Positions 18,271 through 27,456 of a DNA stretch of 64,000 nucleotides are shown piece by piece. The stretch's first letter is position 1. Every line of letters starts with the position of its first letter. The notes beneath the pieces were generated by a model that was not told the DNA's origin, did no database searches, and worked only from the letters and a program-made list of their open reading frames with translations. The DNA lies in NCBI GenBank assembly GCA_937918935.1, contig CAKZSI010000008.1:62001-126000 (forward strand), read 5' to 3'. Source of the DNA: an uncultured Chloroflexales bacterium (lineage in GTDB: Bacteria; Chloroflexota; Chloroflexia; Chloroflexales; Chloroflexaceae). A program made the position numbers and the translations under genes.

Positions 18271-18762
18271 ATGGTCATCGAAAGCACCATTTCTCGTAAG
18301 GAGTTTCTACGGCATGCCCTGAGCCGGTACTTCCGACGCCCGGGGTTTTACCTCTATGCTTTCGTCGCCGCCACGCTTACAGCGTATGGCTTCTTCGCAC
18401 CCAACGCGCCGACGCTCCTCTACCTGGCCGCCTGGCTGCCGCTGCTGGTCTACGCCATCGTGGGATGGATCATCATTACCCGGCGCAGCCGCGATACCAG
18501 TTTGCCGATCTACCTGCCAACTCGCTATGAGTTTGATAAGCGCGGCGTGGAAATGAGTTCGCGTCAGGGGCGCAGCACCTTCGCGTGGGACGAGTTTCGC
18601 GCCTGGCGCAAGGCCGAGGGGGTGTATGAGCTCACCCTCCGCACCGGCCAGGTGCTGATTATCACACAGCGCGCCCTCTCGCCGCGCCAGGCCTCCGCCC
18701 TGGAAGAGTTGCTCAAGAAGCAGATCACGCCGCGCCCCGAGCCGGGCGTGTTCGATACGTGA
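18271..18762 (+). CDS. YcxB-like membrane protein
   Basis: The 163-residue protein has two transmembrane segments (about residues 25-45 and 50-70) followed by a C-terminal cytoplasmic domain. The run TFAWDEFRAWRKAEGVYEL and then ITQRALSPRQASALEELL match the YcxB-like/bPH-type C-terminal domain found in many short bacterial membrane proteins. Its function is not known. It stops ten bases before the alpha-glucosidase start, so the two are likely co-transcribed. The frame extends far upstream, but those residues cross the -10 box and a family B hairpin, so the ATG at 18271 is chosen. Confidence 0.8.
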   Translation: MVIESTISRKEFLRHALSRYFRRPGFYLYAFVAATLTAYGFFAPNAPTLLYLAAWLPLLVYAIVGWIIITRRSRDTSLPIYLPTRYEFDKRGVEMSSRQGRSTFAWDEFRAWRKAEGVYELTLRTGQVLIITQRALSPRQASALEELLKKQITPRPEPGVFDT

Positions 18763-18772
18763 GGACACGGCC

Positions 18773-20374
18773 ATGCGCACAACCCTTCACTGGTGGCAGA
18801 CGGGCACGGTCTACCAGATCTATCCCTGGAGCTTCCAGGACAGCAACGACGACGGCATTGGCGATCTGCCCGGTATCGCCTCACGGCTGGATTATCTGGA
18901 GTGGCTCGGAATTGACGCCATCTGGATCTCACCGATCTTCCCCTCGCCCATGGCCGATTTTGGCTACGATGTCGCTGATTACACCGGCATCGACCCCCGC
19001 TTCGGGACCATGGAGGATTTCGACCGCCTCCTCGCTGCCGTGCATGCCCACGGGCTAAAGCTCTTGCTCGACCTGGTACCCAATCATACCTCTGACGAGC
19101 ATCCATGGTTCCGCCAGTCACGCAGCGCGCGCGACAACCCTTATCGTGACTGGTACATCTGGCGCGATCCGGCCCCTGGCGGCGGCCCGCCTAATAACTG
19201 GCTCAGCCATTTCGGCGGCCCGGCCTGGACGTTCGATCCCGCCACCGGCCAGTACTACCTGCACCTCTTCGATCCCAGACAGCCCGACCTCAACTGGCGC
19301 AACCCCGCCGTTCGCCAGGCGATCTACGACGTCATGCGCTTCTGGTTCCGCAAAGGGGTGGATGGCTTTCGGGTTGATGTCATCTGGATGCTGATCAAGC
19401 ATCCAGATCTGCCCGACAATCCCCCCGACCCGAACTGGACACCCGCACAGCCGCCCTATCATCGCCTGCTGCGCGTCTACGACCAGCATCAGCCTGAGAT
19501 TCACGCGGTGATCCGCGAGATGCGCGCCGTGGCCGATGAATTTGAGGATCGGGTACTGATCGGCGAAATCTACAAGCCGGTGGAGGAACTGGTGACGTAC
19601 TACGGCGCCAATCTGGACGAAGTGCACCTGCCGTTCAACTTCAACCTGATTACCTTACCCGAATGGAGCGCCGCAAGTGTGCGCGATCTGGTCGAACGTT
19701 ACGAACGGGCCCTGCCCCCTGGCGCCTGGCCTGACTGGGTGCTTGGCAACCACGACCGGTCGCGCGTCGCCTCACGCCTCGGCCCCGCGCGCGCCCGCGT
19801 TGCCCAGATGTTGCTGCTCACGCTGCGAGGCACGCCAACGCTCTACTACGGCGATGAGATCGGCATGGAAGATGTGCCCATTCCTCCCGAACGAGTACTG
19901 GACCCGCTGGGCATTCGCGTTCCCGGGCATGGCCGCGACCCCGTGCGCACCCCGATGCAGTGGGACGACAGCCCCGGCGCCGGCTTTACCCGTGGCGAAC
20001 CATGGCTGCCTCTCGCCGCCGATGCCCGACAACGCAACGTGGCGGCGCAACGCGCCGATCCCCACTCTATGCTGGCCCTCGTGCGCCATCTGCTCGAGCT
20101 ACGACAGGCCTCCCCCGCGCTGAATGCCGGCAGCTATCGCAGCGTTGAGACTGGCAATCCCGACGTCTGCGCCTACCTGCGCGCCCGTGGCCCCGAACGC
20201 CTGCTGGTGGCGCTCAACTTTGCCGAACGCCCCTGCCAGATCGATCTACGACACGTCGCTCCTGAAGGCGCCATCGCTGCCTGCACCGCCATGGATCGCG
20301 CCGGCCACGTTTCCCTGGCATCCCTCGACCTGCGTCCTCACGAGGGTCTGGTGCTCGATGTGCTGACCCCGTAA
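18773..20374 (+). CDS. GH13 alpha-glucosidase / oligo-1,6-glucosidase
   Basis: The 533-residue enzyme belongs to glycoside hydrolase family 13 and should release glucose from malto- or isomalto-oligosaccharides in the cytoplasm; no signal peptide is seen. Family regions are visible: DLVPNHTSDEH, DGFRVDVIWM with nucleophile Asp202, VLIGEIYKP with acid/base Glu265, and LGNHDRSR with Asp328. The spacing is that of the oligo-1,6-glucosidase/alpha-glucosidase group. GAGG precedes the ATG. A long hairpin follows at 20502. Trehalose synthase activity is a less likely alternative because the extra domain is absent. Confidence 0.92.
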   Translation: MRTTLHWWQTGTVYQIYPWSFQDSNDDGIGDLPGIASRLDYLEWLGIDAIWISPIFPSPMADFGYDVADYTGIDPRFGTMEDFDRLLAAVHAHGLKLLLDLVPNHTSDEHPWFRQSRSARDNPYRDWYIWRDPAPGGGPPNNWLSHFGGPAWTFDPATGQYYLHLFDPRQPDLNWRNPAVRQAIYDVMRFWFRKGVDGFRVDVIWMLIKHPDLPDNPPDPNWTPAQPPYHRLLRVYDQHQPEIHAVIREMRAVADEFEDRVLIGEIYKPVEELVTYYGANLDEVHLPFNFNLITLPEWSAASVRDLVERYERALPPGAWPDWVLGNHDRSRVASRLGPARARVAQMLLLTLRGTPTLYYGDEIGMEDVPIPPERVLDPLGIRVPGHGRDPVRTPMQWDDSPGAGFTRGEPWLPLAADARQRNVAAQRADPHSMLALVRHLLELRQASPALNAGSYRSVETGNPDVCAYLRARGPERLLVALNFAERPCQIDLRHVAPEGAIAACTAMDRAGHVSLASLDLRPHEGLVLDVLTP

Positions 20375-20409
20375 TACCATTTTGGATTCGTAGATTTTAG
20401 ATTTCCCGA
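20375..20409. repeat. Family D heptamer repeat, copy 2
   Basis: The segment contains TTTGGATTCG-TAGATTT-TAGATTT immediately after the alpha-glucosidase stop. It closely resembles the copy at 61663 (shared ATACCATTTTGGAT). Confidence 0.65.
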
Positions 20410-20501
20410 CATGGCGTCTCAATCAGACCTGACAATGAAGCATATGTTATCTGATCAATAGGACCTGGTATAACTTCGTTCCCCGCAGCCCGGCCCCGAG
20501 G

Positions 20502-20546
20502 CAAGGGAGGGTCTGAGAGAGCGTCGCTCTCCCAGACCCTCCCTTG
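20502..20546 (+). terminator. 22-bp hairpin with weak T-rich tail
   Basis: Two 22-base arms beginning CAAGGGAGGGTCTG pair with a single mismatch around a one-base loop. TTTCGTTTCG follows. It is probably the terminator of the 18271-20374 unit and is the longest family B hairpin in the window. Confidence 0.65.
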
Positions 20547-20719
20547 TTTCGTTTCGACGTCGAGCGGCGAAGCCAGGATGCGAGGTGGCTGCATGCGTAT
20601 CGCCACGCCCCGGTGCACGGTACATAAGCGAACCGTGTTGATCAAGGCGTCTGAGACAGGCGAGGGTCATGTCCGGCGCATTGTCAGACGGCTCGACCCT
20701 CGACTGTAGCGTCGTCGCG

Positions 20720-20748
20720 CCCAATCCAAAATCTCCAATCGCAGATAG
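20720..20748. repeat. Family D heptamer repeat, copy 3 (inverted)
   Basis: CCAATCCAAAATCTCCAATCGC is the complement type of the heptamer repeat. It lies about 30 bases before the DUF11-protein start. Confidence 0.6.
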
Positions 20749-20774
20749 CAACCCAGTGCCGGAGGTTCGCGTCT

Positions 20775-23700
20775 ATGCCATTGTTTCGTTGCCTCCTCGC
20801 CCCGCATCATCGCCACAGGAAGGCCTCGGAGGCGCTCACCGCCTTACTGGCCGTCCTGGCCCTCCTGCCGCTACTGATCGTTCTGCCCCCCCCACAGAAA
20901 GCTGCGGCTCAAGACGGCCTGCCTTCTGGCAGCGCCGCCTCCCCCGTCGCCATTCCCTGCCTGGCCGCGCCAACCTACGCCGTTGCCCGCAGCGATGATA
21001 CGATCTTCGATCAACACACCGACATACCAGCAATCTTACAGGTATCTCCATCCACTACCCGCGCTTTGACCCCTCTGGGATCGCGTCCGCCGGGCAGCCC
21101 GGCGAGCGCGCGCGTCCAGGACGGCATCGGCGCCGTCTACGGTCTGGCCTACGACGACGGAGCGCTGAGCGGAACGCCGCGTCTCTTCGCCGCCGCCCAT
21201 CTGCGCCGCTTCACTGCCTTCGGTCCTGGCGGTCCCGGCGCCATCTACGCCATCAACCCCGCCACGGGGGCCTGGTCACTTTTCGCCACCGTCCCCGGCA
21301 ATCACTGGGACCGCAGCGGCAACGATGCGCACGACAGCGCCGCCACTGCGCGAACCGGCACGAGTGGTCTGGGCGGCATCGCCATGCACCCTGAAGGACG
21401 CTACCTGTTTATCGTCAATATCTCCGAGCGGCGCATCGAGCGCCTGGATGTCACCACCGGGGCTTTTCTCCCCCCCATGTCGCTGGCCGGCGCCTACACC
21501 GCCATCGGGCAGGATGCCGCCGAAACCTACCCCTTCGCAATCGCCTTTACGCCGCAGCCAGTCAACGACGCCCCGGCCATGCTCGTTGGCTTCACCAATC
21601 GCCGCACCGCTACCGTCTTTGTTGCCACGTTCTACCGCAGCCCCATCGGCAGTTGGAACTGGGGCGCATCGCTCACGCAGAACCTTCGCAGCAACACAAT
21701 GCTCGATCGGCTGGATGGCACGTCCATTTACAACATTATTATCACATCACCCTGGAACGGCATCGGCGGGAATGGGGCCGCCTGGAACCCCTGGGCCGAT
21801 GCTGAGGGCGATATGGCGCGAATAAACGATACCATCGTGCACCCTCAACCTGTTCTAACCGATCTGGTGTTCACTCCCGACGGGCAGACTCTCTTCCTCG
21901 GCATTCGCGATCGGGCGGGCGACCAGCTCTTCTTCCGTAGCCCACCGCCCGGCGGCTACCAGGTTACTTCCCAGGGTGACACCCTTGTATACCGCTGGAG
22001 TGGCAGCGAATGGGCGCCTGTAAGCGTCTCCCGCACCGACCCGCTCAACCGCGCGCCCGGCGATAGCCGCACCTGGCCGGCCCACCGTTACGATGTCTTT
22101 GCCGATAACCTGCACCACTTCGCCGTGGGTGTCACACCTCCCCACACCGAAAACCACATCGGCGGCCTGGCCACTATGCCTACGGAGGCCGATCCAGCCC
22201 AGGCTCAGGTGGCCGCGACCCAACTGTTCGGCGTTAACCAGGCGGCGGTGAGCTTCTATGCCGGTAGTGGCGGCCAGGAAAGCGCCGTTCAGACCATCGT
22301 TGGTCATGCCACTCCCACCAAAGCCGCCGCTCTGGGAGATATCGAACCTCTCTGCGCATACGCCTACGTCCAGGGTGTGGTATGGGACGACACCAACCGC
22401 GACGGTGTCCGCCAGGACGGCGAACCGCGCCGCGTCAACGTACCCGTTGAACTTACCGATGCTACCGGCACGGTCCTGGCCACCGTCACCACCGACGCCC
22501 AGGGGCACTACCGCTTCGCCGCACCACCGAACCGGGATTTGCGCGTCCGCATTGCGCCAGCGGCCTTCGCCGCGGGTGGCGCGCTTCACGGCTTTACCTA
22601 CACTACGCCCAACGCAAGTAGTGACCTGACCCGTGACAGCGACGCCGGACTACAGGGCATCATCCTCGCCGGCACACGCAGCGACCTGCTGAGTGGCTCG
22701 CTCCACGACCGCGAAGCCGCTCGCCTGGCACGCCAGGAGGACCGCCGCACCCTGGATCTGGGCGTGTACGCCGGGCTAGACCTGACCATCTCACTCAACG
22801 CTCCGTCCCAGGTGCGCGCTGGCGATCCGTTTCCCTACGACGTCACCATTCGCAACCTGACCACGACAGGCGGCGCGGCCAATGTTCAGGTTATGCTAAC
22901 CCTGCCGCCGGGCGTGGAGCGCCAGGATGGCGAGTCGCCAATCATCTGGAACGTCGGTACGCTCGAAGCGGGCGAGGTGCGCACCTATCGCGCCTGGGCG
23001 CGCGCCCCGCAGCCGGTCAGGCCCCCATCGGTCACCGCCACGGCGCGTGTTACTACCAGCACACCCGAAACCGATTACAGCAACAACGAAGCCGCTGCTA
23101 CAACCACTATCCGGGCGCCTGATACAGTGGTGGAAATCATTACCCCTGATCGCGTGCTGGTTGACACACCGTTCCATGCGCTGCTTCAGGCGGGCAACCA
23201 GATTACCGACGCTCTCGCCCGCGCCGATAATGCGGTGCTCACCGTCTCGCTCTCCAGCGGGCTGGTCTTTGACGATGACGGCCAATCTACCCGCACCTTC
23301 AACCTGGGTACGCTCGGGCCGGGCGAATGGCGCAACTTCTGGCTGCCCCTACGACCAACGCTGCCCGTTTCTGACCCGGCGAATCCGCCGCTCGTAACCA
23401 TCAGCGCCCGCATCACCACAGCCACACCGGAGTGGACCCTGCTCAACAACCAGGCTGCAGCCACGGTGGGCATCGTTGCCCCCGATCTTGTACTGACCAA
23501 GAGCGCCCCTCCAGAGGTGCTGGTCGGAAGCGATTTGACCTACACGTTGACGGTACGGAACCGTGGCAGTAGCGTTGCCTGGAGTCCCAGGCTCAGTGAC
23601 CCGTTGCCTGCCGGGGTAACCTTCGTGGGCGTGGATCATCCGGCCTGCGCCTACGACGCGGCTGCCCACACCGTACAGTGCGCGTGGAACGACCAGCGTC

Positions 23701-25340
23701 TCGATGAAGTCACCAACTTCCATATTACCGTCCGTCCGACGGTGGACGCGGAAGAGATCCTCAGGAACACGGCTACGGTCACGACAACCACTGCTGGCGA
23801 CCCACCAGGCAACAACACGGCCACCACCACCACGCGCGTACTCTTCCCCGACGTTGCCATCAGCCTGGCGCTGAACCCATCACCGCTGCCGGTGGGCGAG
23901 TGGGGCAACCTGGTGGTTACGGCGGTGAACTCCGGCACGGGGACGGCCAGTGATCCGACCATCGACCTGAACCTGGACGATGGCGCAATCCTGGGGCGCC
24001 TGCCCGCCCAGTGTATGCTTACCGGCCCACTCAGCGTGCGCTGTGCGGCCCGCGACCTGCGTCCGAACGGCAGCGAGGTCTGGACACTGCGCATCCCTGT
24101 CCGTCTGCCTGCCACGCCCGCCGATGCGGCCACGTTCCCCGCCGATGCGATCAGCGCCCGGGGGAGCATCAGCACAGGCACCCCGGAACGACCCGCGGAT
24201 CGCGCCAACAACACTGCGGGAACGACTGCGGAGGTCATCCGTCCCAACGTCTACGTCACGGCTCAGGGACCGACGGCGATCATCGGTTGGGGCAGCGTCT
24301 ATGCCTACGAGGTCGACTACGGCAACCTCTACCGCCTACGCCCCGACCTGACTCGCGCGGCAACCGGCGTAACCATGCGCATCACCCTTCCGTCCGACGT
24401 GCAGTTCCGTCGCGCCAGCATCACTCCTGACCGCGTGAGCGGCCAGGTGCTGGAGTGGAACCTGGGCACGCTGGCCCCACGCTTCCAGTCGCCCCAACCA
24501 TTGACCCTCGTGGTGCAGACTGATGTACCAGCGGGCCGGACGCTGCGCATGGAGGCGCTGATCGCCACTCTCACGCCAGGCGATGACCCCGCCGACAACC
24601 GCGCCGTGGTGGAGACGCCGGTCGATCCGCCGCCGACTGTCGAACAGGGCCGGGCGCGCATCCGATTGGCGATCAACTCGGAGTTCGACCCGCTGACCGG
24701 GGGCGCCAACCCGACCGACGCGGTCTACATGACCGAAGGGACACAGTTTGCCTGGCCCGCCGGAGAGACGCTGCGCTACACGCCACGTCTGACTGAGATC
24801 ACCTTCCCCAACGAGTGGGATCCGCTGCTGCTCTTCCCGCACTACGAGTACCGGGCAACAATCACCGGCTGGCGCGTGACCGGCTACCAGGACGACCGTG
24901 GCGTCTGGCACGACCCGCGCGTGGGAGCCGGAATGACAGGTTGCGCCCTGTCGCCAGCCGGATGGCCGGGATGCATACACACCTACCTCGGTGGGGCGAC
25001 CCTGGCGGAGATCCGCACCAACCGCCCCGTGCGCGAAGACGAGATCTCCCGGCAGGCCCATGTGTACTGGAGCCAGACACCCCTCCCGGCGTTCAGCGGG
25101 CAGCGGGGGCATGCCTACGGGCTGGAGCGACTCGCCCCGGTCGGCATTCGCGTGGCGGTAGACGCCGAGGTGTGGATCGTGAACACAGCTCCAGACCCCG
25201 ACAACTTGTGGGACGGGGAGCCGCCAGAGATAACGGTCGCACCGCTGCCGCCGCCCCAGCAGCAGCTCTACGAAGAGACCTTTACGGTAAACCTGGTTGC
25301 CCCGCGCAGCGTCGTGGGGCCGGGGAGCCTGCCACGCTGA
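20775..25340 (+). CDS. Large secreted DUF11/SdrD-like repeat protein
   Basis: The 1521-residue protein has a basic N-terminus and hydrophobic core ending PPPQKAAAQ, a likely signal peptide of about 45 residues. Residues 60-530 look like a beta-propeller-type region (AVYGLAYDDG, GLGGIAMHPEGRYLFIVN). Residue 533 begins an SdrD B-like module (QGVVWDDTNRDGVRQDGE). At least five DUF11-like Ig modules begin near 669, 781, 903, 1025 and 1156 (PDLVLTKSAPPEVLVGSD is a clear example). No sortase or membrane anchor is seen. It ends 13 bases before a TadE-like gene, so it is probably a surface or adhesive partner of the Tad system. GGAGG precedes the ATG. Confidence 0.85.
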   Translation: MPLFRCLLAPHHRHRKASEALTALLAVLALLPLLIVLPPPQKAAAQDGLPSGSAASPVAIPCLAAPTYAVARSDDTIFDQHTDIPAILQVSPSTTRALTPLGSRPPGSPASARVQDGIGAVYGLAYDDGALSGTPRLFAAAHLRRFTAFGPGGPGAIYAINPATGAWSLFATVPGNHWDRSGNDAHDSAATARTGTSGLGGIAMHPEGRYLFIVNISERRIERLDVTTGAFLPPMSLAGAYTAIGQDAAETYPFAIAFTPQPVNDAPAMLVGFTNRRTATVFVATFYRSPIGSWNWGASLTQNLRSNTMLDRLDGTSIYNIIITSPWNGIGGNGAAWNPWADAEGDMARINDTIVHPQPVLTDLVFTPDGQTLFLGIRDRAGDQLFFRSPPPGGYQVTSQGDTLVYRWSGSEWAPVSVSRTDPLNRAPGDSRTWPAHRYDVFADNLHHFAVGVTPPHTENHIGGLATMPTEADPAQAQVAATQLFGVNQAAVSFYAGSGGQESAVQTIVGHATPTKAAALGDIEPLCAYAYVQGVVWDDTNRDGVRQDGEPRRVNVPVELTDATGTVLATVTTDAQGHYRFAAPPNRDLRVRIAPAAFAAGGALHGFTYTTPNASSDLTRDSDAGLQGIILAGTRSDLLSGSLHDREAARLARQEDRRTLDLGVYAGLDLTISLNAPSQVRAGDPFPYDVTIRNLTTTGGAANVQVMLTLPPGVERQDGESPIIWNVGTLEAGEVRTYRAWARAPQPVRPPSVTATARVTTSTPETDYSNNEAAATTTIRAPDTVVEIITPDRVLVDTPFHALLQAGNQITDALARADNAVLTVSLSSGLVFDDDGQSTRTFNLGTLGPGEWRNFWLPLRPTLPVSDPANPPLVTISARITTATPEWTLLNNQAAATVGIVAPDLVLTKSAPPEVLVGSDLTYTLTVRNRGSSVAWSPRLSDPLPAGVTFVGVDHPACAYDAAAHTVQCAWNDQRLDEVTNFHITVRPTVDAEEILRNTATVTTTTAGDPPGNNTATTTTRVLFPDVAISLALNPSPLPVGEWGNLVVTAVNSGTGTASDPTIDLNLDDGAILGRLPAQCMLTGPLSVRCAARDLRPNGSEVWTLRIPVRLPATPADAATFPADAISARGSISTGTPERPADRANNTAGTTAEVIRPNVYVTAQGPTAIIGWGSVYAYEVDYGNLYRLRPDLTRAATGVTMRITLPSDVQFRRASITPDRVSGQVLEWNLGTLAPRFQSPQPLTLVVQTDVPAGRTLRMEALIATLTPGDDPADNRAVVETPVDPPPTVEQGRARIRLAINSEFDPLTGGANPTDAVYMTEGTQFAWPAGETLRYTPRLTEITFPNEWDPLLLFPHYEYRATITGWRVTGYQDDRGVWHDPRVGAGMTGCALSPAGWPGCIHTYLGGATLAEIRTNRPVREDEISRQAHVYWSQTPLPAFSGQRGHAYGLERLAPVGIRVAVDAEVWIVNTAPDPDNLWDGEPPEITVAPLPPPQQQLYEETFTVNLVAPRSVVGPGSLPR

Positions 25341-25353
25341 AGAGGAGCAAGGA

Positions 25354-25779
25354 ATGAACCAACTGACACGAGGCTGGTTCCGCACCCGGGGACAGGCCCT
25401 CGTCGAGACGCTGCTGGCGCTGCCGATCCTGCTACTGCTGGTCCTGGGATTGATCGGGCTGGGACAGATCCTGCTGGCGAACTATACGGTGACGCAGGCA
25501 GCGCGGGCCGCGGCGCATCAGGCGGCAATCGCCGGGGGCGGGTCGGCAGGGGAAACCGTGGCCCGGACTACCGCACAGCAGGTCATTGCCGCGGGGGTTG
25601 GGATGGAACCCGAGCAAGCCCAGATCGCGGTGACGTGTGCCGCGCCATGCCGGCGCTACGCGCCGATTACCGTGACGGTGCGTTACCAGGGGGAGTTCTG
25701 GGCGCCACTACCGCCGCTCTTCACAGCTTTCGAAGTTCGGGCGGAGGCGGTGCGGGCCGCCGAGCGCGACCAGCATTAG
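25354..25779 (+). CDS. tadE: TadE-like pseudopilin
   Basis: The 141-residue protein begins MNQLTRGWFRTRGQALVETL, the short basic leader and GQALVE motif of TadE proteins. One transmembrane helix follows (LPILLLLVLGLIGLGQILL) and then a small extracytoplasmic domain with a CAAPC pair of cysteines. TadE/F proteins are minor pseudopilins processed by the prepilin peptidase TadV. AGGAG precedes the ATG at 25354. The gene is 13 bases after the DUF11 protein and is followed by a second TadE/G-like gene. Confidence 0.87.
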   Translation: MNQLTRGWFRTRGQALVETLLALPILLLLVLGLIGLGQILLANYTVTQAARAAAHQAAIAGGGSAGETVARTTAQQVIAAGVGMEPEQAQIAVTCAAPCRRYAPITVTVRYQGEFWAPLPPLFTAFEVRAEAVRAAERDQH

Positions 25780-25820
25780 CGGCTCACCGCAGTGGTTTGC
25801 AGGGTCTCAGCGGGAAGGTT

Positions 25821-25841
25821 CGGGAGTGCCTGGCCCTCCCG
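25821..25841. repeat. Family B-like inverted repeat between two TadE genes
   Basis: CGGGAG and CTCCCG flank a TGCCTGGCC centre. It lies in the 143-base spacer between the two pseudopilin genes. Confidence 0.4.
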
Positions 25842-25922
25842 AAATAAAACTACCCGCCACAAGCAGGGTGGTGAACCATTAGACCGTGCCAGGGGAAGCA
25901 ACCCTGGAAGGAAGGAGGAGCT

Positions 25923-26474
25923 ATGCGAAGAGAGAAAGCCGCCCGACGGCGCGCTCCGGGCCAGGCGCTTGTCCTGGTGGCGGTGATGCTACCAGTGCTG
26001 ATGGCCTTTGTGTTGCTGGTCGTGGAGGTGGCTGAACGCTGGATACAGGTGGCCATGCTGGAAGACGCGCTGCAACAGGCCACTCGCTCAGCGGTGCAGA
26101 CGATGGACTATGCCGCCTTCGCACGCAACGCCACAGGCCTGCGGGCAACGACGGCCTGCACGCAGGTGCGCCGGACCGACGCGGCAGCGGCGGCATGCCA
26201 GGCCGTGATTGACCAGGCATCGGCCTACTTTCGTGCCAACCTGCGCGGGGTGCGCGGGTTGGCAGAGGACCCGGAGACGCTGGCCGACCGGGTGACGTGG
26301 ACCGTCCTGCCCGCCGGGGGCACGTGTAACTACAGCAGCGCCCAGGCGCGCCCCGTCACCGAGGCAACGCCGCTGCTGTGCGCCGAGGTGCGCCCAATGA
26401 TGCAGGGGATTGTTGGGTGGGGCCATTTTACGCCCCTGATCCTGGCTGGAGAGACGCTGGAACCCATTCGTTAA
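25923..26474 (+). CDS. TadG/TadE-like pilus assembly protein
   Basis: The 183-residue protein starts with a strongly basic stretch and GQALVLVAVMLPVLMAFVLL, the pattern of TadG/TadE N-terminal membrane helices. The rest is extracytoplasmic, with four cysteines (in TACTQV, AACQAV, GTCNY, LLCAEV) that could form disulfides. It is shorter than true TadG and lacks a von Willebrand domain, so it is best called TadE/G-like. GGAAGGAGGAG precedes the ATG at 25923, one of the strongest ribosome binding sites in the window, which suggests high expression. Confidence 0.8.
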   Translation: MRREKAARRRAPGQALVLVAVMLPVLMAFVLLVVEVAERWIQVAMLEDALQQATRSAVQTMDYAAFARNATGLRATTACTQVRRTDAAAAACQAVIDQASAYFRANLRGVRGLAEDPETLADRVTWTVLPAGGTCNYSSAQARPVTEATPLLCAEVRPMMQGIVGWGHFTPLILAGETLEPIR

Positions 26475-26491
26475 GACGGAGGAACGATCCG

Positions 26492-27361
26492 ATGACGACA
26501 CTCACACCGACCTCGGCGCCGCTAAGCCAGGCCCTCGCCCGCAAGCGCGGCAACCCGCTGCCCGCGGTGTTGCTTGGCTTCGGGCTGATTATCGCTGTGG
26601 CCTTCGCGGCCCTTGGCTACCTGGAGAGCCAGAAGACGGAGACCCTGGTGGTGCTGGTCCGTGACGTGCCCTATGGCAGGCAGATCACGGCCGAGGACAT
26701 CAACCTGATCCAACTGCCACTTCACCGCCCCGCACAACTCGCCGGCATCAGTGACCCGGCCGCCGTGGTGGGCCACTACGCCGCGCGCGACCTGGGCGCG
26801 AACGATCTGGTGCAGGCCCCCATGCTGCTGGCCGAACCACCCACGCAACCGGTATACCCCAATGGGCAGGCACTGTCGCCCGACATGGTACCGCTGCCCT
26901 TCTCAACCGCAACCATCGGCCCGCTGAGCCATCGCGACCGGGTGAATATCGGCTTCAACGACCGCAGCGGCGCCCCTGATCTGTGCGACCGGGCAAAACG
27001 CAGCACCGAAGGAGAGGCCCCTTCGCTGGTTCCATCCACTGGCGGAACCGTCCAGCCGCGGCCCTACGCCTGCCGCCTGCTGAGTTCGGTGCGGGTGCTT
27101 TATGTGGATGAGGCCGCCGGGGTGGCCTACCTGGAACTCACCCCCTACCAGGCCCATACGATCTGGGCGCTTCAGGCCGCTGGTCTTGAGTTGTGGGGCG
27201 AGCGTTACGGAGCAACCTCCGCGCCCCTCAACACCCTCGATCGGCTCGACATCGGCCAGGTCAGCGTCGAACGTCTCGATGCGCCGGCTGTAGCCGATCC
27301 CGCGGCCACTGCGACGCTCCCCGGCGCAGGCAGCCCCGTTCCTGGAAGCTCTCAACCGTAG
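26492..27361 (+). CDS. cpaB: CpaB/RcpC-like Flp pilus assembly protein
   Basis: The 289-residue protein has one N-terminal transmembrane helix (AVLLGFGLIIAVAFAALGYL) and then a SAF-type domain starting VLVRDVPYGRQITAEDINLIQL. A beta-rich RcpC-like part follows (VRVLYVDEAAGVAYLELTP). CpaB stabilises the outer secretin in Gram-negative Tad systems. The end is Pro/Ala-rich. The ATG at 26492 with GGAGGAACG ahead is chosen over an upstream in-frame start inside the previous gene. The gap to the previous stop is 17 bases, so the genes are in one operon. Confidence 0.86.
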   Translation: MTTLTPTSAPLSQALARKRGNPLPAVLLGFGLIIAVAFAALGYLESQKTETLVVLVRDVPYGRQITAEDINLIQLPLHRPAQLAGISDPAAVVGHYAARDLGANDLVQAPMLLAEPPTQPVYPNGQALSPDMVPLPFSTATIGPLSHRDRVNIGFNDRSGAPDLCDRAKRSTEGEAPSLVPSTGGTVQPRPYACRLLSSVRVLYVDEAAGVAYLELTPYQAHTIWALQAAGLELWGERYGATSAPLNTLDRLDIGQVSVERLDAPAVADPAATATLPGAGSPVPGSSQP

Positions 27362-27390
27362 ACACCGGCGGAAAACCCTCCCATCGGGTA

Positions 27391-27419
27391 GGGGAGGGGA
27401 AACGCGGTTTCCCCTCCCC
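27391..27419. repeat. Family A palindrome, copy 6 (perfect)
   Basis: GGGGAGGGGAAAC and GTTTCCCCTCCCC flank a GCG centre, a perfect 13-pair stem. It lies 38 bases before the next start codon and would form in the pilus-operon mRNA. Confidence 0.85.
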
Positions 27420-27456
27420 CTCCAACCGGCTACTGCTTCACTCCAGGAGAACCGCA

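Larger units (their letters stand above)
20375..20774. other. 400-bp gene-free spacer ahead of the Tad locus
   Basis: No gene was found. It contains two family D repeats, a weak TGG-TATAAC promoter-like site at 20466-20474 and the long hairpin at 20502-20546. I could not find a convincing promoter for the Tad locus. Confidence 0.5.

Noticed and set aside
20466-20474. TGG-TATAAC as the promoter of the Tad locus
   Set aside because: It is followed within 30 bases by a 22-bp terminator-like hairpin and has no -35, so it would be a poor driver of a 13-kb operon.
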